Assembly: GCA_900321865.1 (NCBI GenBank)
Contig: ONXP01000057.1
Coordinates: 1-7,589, forward strand
Length of the DNA stretch: 7,589 nucleotides
Direction: 5' to 3'
DNA from: an uncultured Elusimicrobia bacterium
GTDB taxonomy: Bacteria > RUG730
In this document: in pieces, positions 1 through 5,755 of the stretch
How the letters are laid out: the number at the start of each line of letters is the position of its first letter
Numbering within the stretch: the stretch's first letter is position 1
Program-made: the position numbers and the translations under genes
The notes under the pieces: model-generated
Told to the model about the DNA's origin: nothing
What the model saw: the letters and a program-made list of their open reading frames with translations, nothing else
The model's database searches: none

Positions 1-1122
1 ATTAGAATTGGAATAAAAATACATTTTTTTTTGAGAGGTGGATAATAATTTATTTTTAGAATCATATAAATAAAGAGTTCCGTTTTTTAAAGTAATTTTA
101 TATTTTTCAAGTTTTTTTAGATAAAATTTATTAATTTTATGTTTTTTGTATGATTTGATTGTAAAATCTTGACTAGCATAAAAATAAAAAGTGTCGTCTT
201 GGCACGGCAAACCTTTTTGGTTAGAATTTAATCCAACCCTAATAGTATGAGTTTTTTTGTGGTTAAATTTTTGAAATGGTAGAAATTTGCCAGAAGATTT
301 TTGATTACTAGGTTTTACATTTTTTGGTTTAGACAAATCTTCTAGAACTTTTTTTGAAACATATGGATAAATGTTCTCTATTAAAAAATTTATCTCTATA
401 GAGCCTGAATAAGAATTTTTAATTTTTTGAAGCTCAATATAAGCATTGTCAAAATCTTTGTTTCCTATGTAAAAATTTGCTAGTAATGCCCTAGTTTCCA
501 AAAAATAGGGATCTTTTTTAATAACAGTATTAAAATTTTCTTTAATTAAATCAGATAAAGTTTCGTTTGAAAAATTATAATTCTTAAGTTTATGTTTTTT
601 TGATTCAGATAGATTGAAAAGTTTTAGATAAAGTTTCCCTAAATAAAAATATGATCCTAAAAAATCAGGATTTATAGTTTTGGTTTTTTGAAAATATTGA
701 ATAGCTTCCGGATATTTTTCTCTTTCTAATAAGACTTCGGCTAAAGTAAAATTGATTTCTAAATCATTTTCGTAAAAATTTATTAAAAATTTTAAAATTT
801 TTTCAGCTTCAGAATATTCAGAAATATAATATTTTAAAATTCCTAATTCTTTTAAAATTTCTCTAGCTTCAAAAGTTTCTTTTTTTTGTTTTTTTATAAA
901 ATTTTTGCAAATCAAAATAGCATCATCATATAAGCCTAACTGTTTTAGATGGGCAATTAAATTTTTTACTTTATCTATTTCATTTATTTTAGAAGTTTCT
1001 GAAAAATCATTTTCGTTTTTAATATTTCTTTCTTGATTAACTTTATATCCGATAGAAAAAGCTAAATTAAACAAAAATAAAAATAAAAATGTAAATAAAA
1101 AAAATTTTTTGTTTATTTTCAT
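1..1122 (-). CDS. Secreted TPR protein with probable SpoIID/LytB-like C-terminus (3' end cut by window edge)
   Basis: The frame is open from an ATG at 1122 to the window edge: 374 codons, no stop. Residues 1-23 form a signal peptide (Lys-rich start, Phe/Leu core, A-F-S before a likely cleavage site at 23/24), so the product is exported. Residues about 50-250 are helical, with TPR-like repeats; the clearest is around 125-170 (AEVLLEREKYPEAIQYF, then NPDFLGSYFYLGKLYLK). After a Lys/Ser/Pro linker (265-290) comes IRVGL at 294-298 and a beta-rich stretch to 370. That pattern resembles the segment preceding the catalytic core of SpoIID/LytB proteins, a family that includes peptidoglycan lytic transglycosylases and amidase enhancers. 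The core itself (LEDYL-type motif) would lie beyond the window, so the SpoIID call is inference. The gene is last visible in the five-gene operon, 12 nt after the HAD gene. No clear Shine-Dalgarno precedes the ATG. Alternative: a plain TPR envelope protein. Confidence 0.72.
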   Translation of the reverse strand, partial: MKINKKFFLFTFLFLFLFNLAFSIGYKVNQERNIKNENDFSETSKINEIDKVKNLIAHLKQLGLYDDAILICKNFIKKQKKETFEAREILKELGILKYYISEYSEAEKILKFLINFYENDLEINFTLAEVLLEREKYPEAIQYFQKTKTINPDFLGSYFYLGKLYLKLFNLSESKKHKLKNYNFSNETLSDLIKENFNTVIKKDPYFLETRALLANFYIGNKDFDNAYIELQKIKNSYSGSIEINFLIENIYPYVSKKVLEDLSKPKNVKPSNQKSSGKFLPFQKFNHKKTHTIRVGLNSNQKGLPCQDDTFYFYASQDFTIKSYKKHKINKFYLKKLEKYKITLKNGTLYLYDSKNKLLSTSQKKMYFYSNSN

Positions 1123-1134
1123 AAAATTTTTACA

Positions 1135-1794
1135 TTAAATTATAGTTTTAATAAAATTAGTAATTATATCTAGATCAATTGGACTTGACAATTCAAATTT
1201 TGCAATATTTTTTAATTCTAAAATTTCGGTATTTAATGCCAAAAACATTTTTACTTTTTTAGAAATAGGAATATCGTTTCTCCCGTCGCCTACAAAAATT
1301 ACATTGTCTTCAGTGATATTATAAAAATTTAATAGTTCGTAAAAAATGTTTAATTTATCATCGTCTACTATCAAATTAAAATTATTAGTTAAAAAATCTT
1401 CTTTTATTTTCACTTCATTAAAATAAGCAAAATCTATGTATTTTTTTAAATTTAAAATGTTTGAAACAAATTGTAATCCAGATGAGATAGTTGCAATGTT
1501 TAGTCCTAAATTTTTTAAGTCAAAAAACATTTTATAAAGATTTTTGTGCGGTAATAAAGTCTTTTGTAAGTTTGATAAAATGCTAGACTCTTTAATTTTT
1601 GTTTCAGAGATTAAAAAAAGCTCTTTTTCACAAAATTCTTTATATGTTATAATTTTTTTTTCATAAAGTTCTATTAAATTTTTTGTTTCTTTTTTATCCC
1701 AAGTTCCAGCAAGTTTATGCAATTCTTGCCAAGAATTTTTTATGTTTGTTAAAGTTCCGTCTACATCGAATATAATTAATTTATATTTACTCAT
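1135..1794 (-). CDS. HAD-family phosphatase, phosphoserine-phosphatase-like
   Basis: A 219-residue haloacid-dehalogenase hydrolase that should dephosphorylate a small metabolite in the cytoplasm using Mg2+. Numbered from the ATG at 1794, motif I is FDVDGTLT (residues 9-16; nucleophile D10, acid/base D12). The early cap has SWQELHKLAGTWD, typical of the phosphoserine-phosphatase-like HAD-I branch. Motif II is ISSG near 103-106, the motif III Lys is likely K147 in DDDK, and motif IV is GDGRNDIPI (169-177), with D170 and D174 as metal ligands. All catalytic motifs are present and the length is normal. The frame also opens at a GTG at 1803, but the ATG at 1794 fits where the family's first strand begins and gives a short 8-nt overlap with the upstream lipoprotein gene, suggesting translational coupling. 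No convincing Shine-Dalgarno is seen for either start. The substrate is not proven: phosphoserine is a reasonable guess, other phosphate esters are possible. Confidence 0.88.
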   Translation of the reverse strand: MSKYKLIIFDVDGTLTNIKNSWQELHKLAGTWDKKETKNLIELYEKKIITYKEFCEKELFLISETKIKESSILSNLQKTLLPHKNLYKMFFDLKNLGLNIATISSGLQFVSNILNLKKYIDFAYFNEVKIKEDFLTNNFNLIVDDDKLNIFYELLNFYNITEDNVIFVGDGRNDIPISKKVKMFLALNTEILELKNIAKFELSSPIDLDIITNFIKTII

Positions 1795-2716
1795 TATTTT
1801 CACTGGAAAAAACAGTTTTATCGTTTTCTAATAAAATTATTTTTTTATAATCTAAAAAATTATATTTTTCACAGACTTTTTTGTTTGTTTCATAGAACAA
1901 GTCTCCAAATAGCTCATAATTTATCAAAATAAAATTTTGATTATCATCTGAAAAATTGTGGAATGTATACTCAAAATTTTTGGTATTTTTATTATAAAGA
2001 CCTTGCTTTAATAAATTAATATAAATGTTAAAATATTTATATTGCCTTGAAGTTCTGATCAAATTTCTAATATTTTCTGCAATGTCATTAGGAAGAGTCC
2101 CGGTTTTTTTTAGAATTTCCATTCTTTTTTCTGCTTCTTTTTTTATTATATCCTTTAGTTCTGCTTCTTTTTCTTTAATTTTTGATTTTACCACATTTAT
2201 TGTCTGATTAACTATAAAATCTTCCATTAAAATTTCTGGAAACTCTTCTTTATTTTCATTTTCGTCATAAAATTTTATATCATAAAGATTTCTTTCGTAA
2301 AAATCAGATCTTCCCAAAAGTCCATAGATCCATTTTTTGGTGTCATCTACATTTTGGGTAAAAGTTAATTTTATTTTTTTTATAGGATCTTTTATTATAA
2401 CTACAAAAAAATTGATTTTAGAATGACAGCTAATGGCAACATTCGTCGAAATTAAAAGGATATTTTGTATAATATCATAAATTTCTTTAGAGATTTCCAT
2501 AGATTGGGTCAAAGATCCTTCTAAGGAAGATGTTATATAAAGTGTGGTATTATTAAAAAATGCATTTATATCTTTTCCAGTTTCTTTTTTAATTTTTTCT
2601 TTTATGATTTCTATTACTTTTTCCTTTGGATAATAATAAACAGATTTACATGAAAATAAATTTATGCACAAAACAATTGATAAAAAAAATATAAAAAATT
2701 TTAGAGTTTTTTTCAC
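1787..2716 (-). CDS. Lipoprotein of unrecognised family
   Basis: I do not recognise the family of this 309-residue protein. The N-terminus is a type II signal peptide: KK, a Phe/Ile/Leu core (5-20), then the lipobox LFSC with C23 as the lipidated Cys. It is therefore expected to be a membrane-anchored envelope lipoprotein. The mature part has a mixed alpha/beta region (about 30-160) and a long charged helix rich in Lys/Glu (about 172-204; KSKIKEKEAELKDIIKKEAE), possibly a coiled coil. A second helical/beta region (210-300) contains aromatic-rich strands. No catalytic motif is evident. The start is GTG, supported by GGAG six nt upstream; the overlapping ATG at 2718 is out of frame and meets a stop at once. 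The gene starts 3 nt after the ttcA-like stop and overlaps the HAD gene, so it is embedded in the operon. Lipoprotein assignment is solid; function is unknown. Confidence 0.85.
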   Translation of the reverse strand: MKKTLKFFIFFLSIVLCINLFSCKSVYYYPKEKVIEIIKEKIKKETGKDINAFFNNTTLYITSSLEGSLTQSMEISKEIYDIIQNILLISTNVAISCHSKINFFVVIIKDPIKKIKLTFTQNVDDTKKWIYGLLGRSDFYERNLYDIKFYDENENKEEFPEILMEDFIVNQTINVVKSKIKEKEAELKDIIKKEAEKRMEILKKTGTLPNDIAENIRNLIRTSRQYKYFNIYINLLKQGLYNKNTKNFEYTFHNFSDDNQNFILINYELFGDLFYETNKKVCEKYNFLDYKKIILLENDKTVFSSENNE

Positions 2717-2719
2717 ATT

Positions 2720-3514
2720 TTACTCCAAGCCTTTGTTTTTATAATCATTAGATTTGATTCTATTTATCCAAGCTTTAGAAATATTTTCGATCACACAATC
2801 GTTGCATTTATCAAAATAATTTAAAAATAATTTCAGTTTATTTCTATTAGTTTTAATATTAAATGGACAATTGTGAACACTAGAAGGAAATTTTTTATAT
2901 TTAGAATATTCTATAATATTTTTTTCCTTACAAAAGCAAAGTGGCCTTATTAAATTAAATCGTCCGTTAAAAAATTTAGTGTTAGGCAAAAAAGATTCAA
3001 ATTTTCCCTGGTAAAACATATTCAAAAATAAAGTTTCAGCTAAATCGTTTTGATGATGCCCTAGAGCCAGTTTTTTTATTTTTAATTCATCAACTAATTT
3101 AAATAAATATGTTCTTCTCATCCACGAGCAATAAAAACAGTTTATTCCTTTTTCTCCAGGATCTAATTTTTCTTTCTTTATCAAAATTTCCACATCTCTT
3201 TCTTTGCAAAAATTTTTTATAAGTTTTATTTGTTCGTCATTTTTTCCGAAATCTATATGCACTGCCAAAAGGTTATATTTTATTGGAATATGTTTTTTTC
3301 GCTTGCAAAAAAGATCTAAAAGTGCATAACTATCTTTTCCGCCAGAGACAGCCACAGCTATAATGTCTCCGCTAGACAACATATTAAATTCTTTTAGAGC
3401 CTTAGTAAAATTTTTAGAAAGTCTTTTTTCTATTTGTTTAAATTTTTTAGTATTGTCAAGATTCTCAGATTTTTCAATGTTTCCAAAATTTTTCAAATTT
3501 TCAATTTTTTCCAA
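2720..3514 (-). CDS. ttcA: TtcA-family tRNA 2-thiocytidine synthetase (PP-loop ATPase)
   Basis: A 264-residue N-type ATP pyrophosphatase of the TtcA family, which activates tRNA C32 by adenylation and inserts sulfur using a [4Fe-4S] cluster. Visible motifs in order: the KRLSKNFTKALKEFNM lead-in (30-45), PP-loop SGGKDSYALL (57-66), CFYCSWMRR with C126/C129, LGHHQNDLAETLFLNMFY (151-168), and a third Cys in NCPF (C216). The CxxC plus distal Cys is the TtcA cluster-ligand pattern. Unusual additions are C-x-C at 193/195 and a CNDC pair at 237/240, after the usual third ligand. It is somewhat shorter than the E. coli protein (about 310). The start is weak: the frame opens with TTG at 3514, no ATG occurs before residue 45 (inside the conserved region), an in-frame stop lies just upstream, and no Shine-Dalgarno is clear; a TTG at codon 7 is an alternative. 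It is second in the operon, 15 nt after DUF1015. The exact target tRNA is inferred from family. Confidence 0.88.
   Translation of the reverse strand: MEKIENLKNFGNIEKSENLDNTKKFKQIEKRLSKNFTKALKEFNMLSSGDIIAVAVSGGKDSYALLDLFCKRKKHIPIKYNLLAVHIDFGKNDEQIKLIKNFCKERDVEILIKKEKLDPGEKGINCFYCSWMRRTYLFKLVDELKIKKLALGHHQNDLAETLFLNMFYQGKFESFLPNTKFFNGRFNLIRPLCFCKEKNIIEYSKYKKFPSSVHNCPFNIKTNRNKLKLFLNYFDKCNDCVIENISKAWINRIKSNDYKNKGLE
2723..2726 (-). promoter_or_regulatory. Shine-Dalgarno for the lipoprotein GTG start
   Basis: Read on the minus strand this is GGAG, six nt before the GTG at 2716, and it overlaps the last codons of the ttcA-like gene. It decides the non-ATG start of the lipoprotein, because the ATG at 2718 is in another frame and stops immediately. 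Confidence 0.7.
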
Positions 3515-3529
3515 TTTTAATCAAAAATA

Positions 3530-4816
3530 TTAATCTATTTCAAATTTATTAAAAACTAAACCGGTAAGCAGTTTAGGGTAAAAATACGTGGATTTTTGTG
3601 GCATAACTTCCAGCTCTAATGCTACATTTTTAATCTGTTCTACTTTAGTAGGATTCATTAAAAATGCTAAAGATGATTCTTTTTTGTCAACAGATGCAAC
3701 AGTTTCATTAAAATCTTTTTCATATTTTAAAAATTTTTGCATCGCTATGTCTTCTTTTGTAAAGCCTAAAATTTTAATAAAAACTAAATTTTCCAAAACA
3801 GAAACATCTAATTCTTTGTAATAATTTGAGCCAGAAAATTCGTCTAAACAATTTTTATCTTTTAAAATTAATAAATAAGCTTCACCGGCTCCATAATATA
3901 ATCCAAATGCTATTTTTTTGTCTAAAAAATTTTTGTTTAATTCTGATTTTAAATCGCTTAAGCTGACTTTTTTTAGTTCAAAAAATTTTTCCAAAGATTT
4001 TAGTAAATCAGCTTTATTTATTGCATCTGAAACGATTAACCTGTGTGTAGGGAAAACTTTTAATCCAGTATCTGACATATCACATAAAAAAGCTAATGTA
4101 TGGTCAAAATTTCCAGTTTTCCCTTTTTCGTGCATTTCCTTTGTATAATTCATAGAGGTTTCATATCTATGGTGTCCGTCTGCAATGAATATTTTTTTAC
4201 AAGACATAGAATTTACTATATTTTTTATTATTTCAGGATTATCTATTTTCCAAATCATATTTCTTTCATAATTTTCGTCTAAAAAATCTATGATAGGGTT
4301 ATTTTTTTCTATGATTTTATCTAAAATACTCTTTATTTCTTTAGAATTATCGTCGTATAAGCCAAATATTGGGCTAAAATTGGTCTTACATTCTCTGGTG
4401 AGATTTAGTCTATCTTGTTTAGGCTTTGATAAGGTTTTTTCATGTGGATAGATTGTCCCTTTAAAAAGCGGTTCTTGCTTTAATAAGCATAAAAATCCAG
4501 TTCTAACATAGTCTTTATTGTCAACATTAAAATATTGTCTGTATATGTATATAGAATTTTTTGAATCTTTTATCAAAATTTCATTTTTTATCCAATTTTC
4601 TAAAAATTCTTTGGCTCTAGAATATTTGTTTATATTTTCATCATCACCTTCTAAATCTTTTCCTAAAATTAGTCTGATTACATTAAAATCTGAATTTTTA
4701 TAAAGAAGCTCCCTTTTTTCATTAGAAATAACATCATATGGAGGAGCAGTGACATCTTTTATGTTTACTTTATTTAAATTGTATCTAAGTGCTTTAAAAG
4801 GTTTAATTTGAGCCAT
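3530..4816 (-). CDS. DUF1015 family protein
   Basis: A full-length (428-residue) member of the DUF1015 family, recognised from its chain of conserved blocks: APPYDVI (24-30), IYPHEKT (122-128), NFSPIFGLY (146-154), IADGHHRYETS (211-221), PTHRLI (256-261), AFLMNPT (384-390) and MPQKSTYFYPKLLTG (405-419). The central DGHHR motif resembles the active-site motif of ParB/sulfiredoxin-fold enzymes such as archaeal serine kinase SerK, so a nucleotide-dependent kinase role is conceivable; this is inference and the family has no settled function that I know of. From memory, DUF1015 genes in clostridia often sit beside serine biosynthesis genes, which fits the phosphoserine-phosphatase-like HAD three genes downstream. 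No signal peptide or membrane segment: cytoplasmic. The ATG at 4816 is backed by AGGAG five nt upstream. It is the first gene of the minus-strand operon, followed after 15 nt by the ttcA-like gene. Confidence 0.93.
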   Translation of the reverse strand: MAQIKPFKALRYNLNKVNIKDVTAPPYDVISNEKRELLYKNSDFNVIRLILGKDLEGDDENINKYSRAKEFLENWIKNEILIKDSKNSIYIYRQYFNVDNKDYVRTGFLCLLKQEPLFKGTIYPHEKTLSKPKQDRLNLTRECKTNFSPIFGLYDDNSKEIKSILDKIIEKNNPIIDFLDENYERNMIWKIDNPEIIKNIVNSMSCKKIFIADGHHRYETSMNYTKEMHEKGKTGNFDHTLAFLCDMSDTGLKVFPTHRLIVSDAINKADLLKSLEKFFELKKVSLSDLKSELNKNFLDKKIAFGLYYGAGEAYLLILKDKNCLDEFSGSNYYKELDVSVLENLVFIKILGFTKEDIAMQKFLKYEKDFNETVASVDKKESSLAFLMNPTKVEQIKNVALELEVMPQKSTYFYPKLLTGLVFNKFEID

Positions 4817-4821
4817 AAAAA

Positions 4822-4826
4822 CTCCT
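4822..4826 (-). promoter_or_regulatory. Shine-Dalgarno of the DUF1015 gene
   Basis: AGGAG on the minus strand, five nt before the ATG at 4816. It is the strongest ribosome binding site in the window and confirms the start of the operon's first gene. Confidence 0.75.
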
Positions 4827-4861
4827 AAAATGTGTAAATTAAAATTAAAAATAATAATGTA

Positions 4862-4890
4862 TAAATACTAAAAAAAATATAAAAAATCAA
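4862..4890 (-). promoter_or_regulatory. Candidate sigma70 promoter for the DUF1015-led operon
   Basis: On the minus strand a -35-like TTGATT (4890-4885) and a -10-like TATTTA (4867-4862) are separated by 17 nt. Transcription would start near 4855, leaving a leader of roughly 40 nt before the DUF1015 ATG. The region is almost pure A/T, so such matches arise easily by chance; the optimal spacing and position are the main support. Confidence 0.35.
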
Positions 4891-4897
4891 TTTTATT

Positions 4898-4950
4898 AAA
4901 AAAATATTTTTTTTGTCTTTATAAAATTTATATTTGAAAAAAATATTTTT
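4898..4950. repeat. Paired A/T tracts in the divergent intergenic region
   Basis: Two near-identical blocks, each seven A, then TA, then a run of T, lie at 4898-4914 and 4937-4950, starting 39 bp apart. Each is self-complementary around its centre. The second directly abuts the -35 of the nrdG promoter, where an UP-element (RNA polymerase alpha-subunit contact) would sit. They may bend DNA or bind nucleoid proteins, or may simply reflect base composition. Confidence 0.35.
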
Positions 4951-4976
4951 GATAAACCTATAATTTGGGGTATACT
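4949..4976 (+). promoter_or_regulatory. Candidate sigma70 promoter of nrdG-nrdD
   Basis: TTGATA (4949-4954) and TATACT (4971-4976) are 16 nt apart, placing the start of transcription near 4983 and giving a leader of about 30 nt to the ATG at 5015. An A/T tract lies immediately upstream. An alternative pair is TTGAAA (4934-4939) with a perfect TATAAT (4959-4964), but its 19-nt spacer is long. Either promoter would be overlapped by the NrdR-like boxes described separately. Confidence 0.5.
4955..4970. promoter_or_regulatory. Putative NrdR box 1
   Basis: AACCTATAATTTGGGG matches the published NrdR-box pattern (acaCwAtATaTwGtgt, from memory) at about 10 of 16 positions, including the C, TATA and distal TwG core. 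It fills the space between the proposed -35 and -10 elements, so a bound repressor would block RNA polymerase. Its start is exactly 32 bp before that of box 2, about three helical turns, as is usual for paired NrdR sites. Alone this match would be weak; the pairing gives it weight. Confidence 0.5.
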
Positions 4977-4986
4977 CATTTAAAAA

Positions 4987-5002
4987 TAACTATATAATGT
5001 GG
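4987..5002. promoter_or_regulatory. Putative NrdR box 2
   Basis: TAACTATATAATGTGG matches the NrdR-box pattern at about 12 of 16 positions, with the CTATATA core and the GTG arm intact. It lies just after the predicted transcription start and ends 12 nt before the ATG at 5015. NrdR is the ATP-cone repressor of ribonucleotide reductase operons that responds to the dATP/ATP level; its gene is not in this window. The box covers the alternative ATG at 4997, which argues against that start. Confidence 0.58.
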
Positions 5003-5014
5003 TTTTTAGAGTTT

Positions 5015-5752
5015 ATGAACATAAATGGTTTTATACAAAATTCTTTTTTAGACTGGGATGGAAAGATTACATCGATAGTTTTCACCGGTGGTTGCAATTT
5101 TTCTTGTAGGTATTGTCATAATAAAGATTTGGTTATAAAAGAAAATCTTACAAAATTAGAGACAATAGACGAAAATGAAATTTTTGATTATTTGTCAAAA
5201 AATTTGGCTTGGATAGATGGAGTGGTGATATCTGGTGGTGAGCCTACGTTAAACAAAGATTTAAATTACTTTATAAAAAAAATAAAAGATCTAAACTTAT
5301 TGGTTAAGCTGGATACTAATGGTTATAATCCAGAAATGTTAAAGATTTTATTAGGCGAAAATCTTTTAGATTATTGTGCGATGGATATTAAGACCAGTTT
5401 AGATGAAAATAAATATAAAAAGGCTATTGGAGATATCGAAAATTTTAATATTTCAAATATTTTAGAAAGCATAAATTTGCTTTGCTCCGAAAAAGAAAAA
5501 AATAAAAATTTTGATTTTGAATTTAGGACAACGATTTGTCCTTTGTTTGTAAAAAAAGAAGATTTATTAAGTATAGCAGAGTTTGTAAATAGAACTAATT
5601 CAACCTGGTATTTGCAACAATTTCGAAAATTATCGGATTTATTAGATAGTTCGCTTTTATTAGTGGCTCCTTATACTTTAGAAGTTTTAAAAAATATAGA
5701 AATGGAAATTTTTACAAAATTTCCTAAAATAAAATTACATAAAAGGTATTGA
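5015..5752 (+). CDS. nrdG: Anaerobic ribonucleoside-triphosphate reductase activating protein (radical SAM)
   Basis: A 245-residue radical-SAM activase that uses a [4Fe-4S] cluster and S-adenosylmethionine to put the glycyl radical on NrdD. From the ATG at 5015: an N-terminal GFIQNSFLDWDGK (the place where relatives carry D-Y-P-G-K), the CNFSCRYCHN cluster motif with C27, C31 and C34 (CxxxCxxC), SGGEPT (73-78), DTNGY (100-104), AMDIKT (122-127), then FRTTICP and the C-terminal WYLQQFRK typical of the NrdG2-like branch. The frame also opens at an ATG at 4997, but the family normally starts right before the G-F-x-x-x-S block. The upstream six codons would also overlap an NrdR-like operator, so 5015 is preferred. 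The Shine-Dalgarno is weak (AGAG, 3 nt away). The gene precedes nrdD with a 3-nt gap, so the pair is co-transcribed. Other glycyl-radical activases share the fold; the nrdD neighbour settles the role. Confidence 0.93.
   Translation: MNINGFIQNSFLDWDGKITSIVFTGGCNFSCRYCHNKDLVIKENLTKLETIDENEIFDYLSKNLAWIDGVVISGGEPTLNKDLNYFIKKIKDLNLLVKLDTNGYNPEMLKILLGENLLDYCAMDIKTSLDENKYKKAIGDIENFNISNILESINLLCSEKEKNKNFDFEFRTTICPLFVKKEDLLSIAEFVNRTNSTWYLQQFRKLSDLLDSSLLLVAPYTLEVLKNIEMEIFTKFPKIKLHKRY
5743..5746 (+). promoter_or_regulatory. Shine-Dalgarno of nrdD
   Basis: AAGG within the last codons of nrdG, nine nt before the ATG at 5756. It is a modest site; translational coupling with nrdG, whose stop is 3 nt before the nrdD start, probably contributes. 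Confidence 0.5.
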
Positions 5753-5755
5753 TTT

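Noticed and set aside
1795-1803. GTG at 1803 as the start of the HAD gene, adding three residues
   Set aside because: The ATG at 1794 fits the family N-terminus just before the first strand, shortens the overlap with the lipoprotein gene, and the GTG has no better ribosome binding site.
2025-2207. Short plus-strand open frame opposite the lipoprotein gene
   Set aside because: It is antisense to a well-supported gene, lacks recognisable motifs, and its Phe/Ser/Ile-rich composition is what the complement of Lys/Glu codons produces.
3588-4703. Several plus-strand open frames of 60-77 codons opposite the DUF1015 gene
   Set aside because: All lie antisense to a gene whose conserved blocks are intact end to end; none has a family signature.
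4898-4914. A-run/T-run palindrome as an intrinsic terminator
   Set aside because: The would-be stem is only A-T pairs with no G-C and no loop, and it lies upstream of both divergent operons rather than at a gene end.
4993-4998. Perfect TATAAT as a -10 element for nrdG
   Set aside because: A start of transcription near 5005 would leave about 10 nt of leader, and no -35-like hexamer lies at suitable distance; it is better explained as part of NrdR-like box 2.
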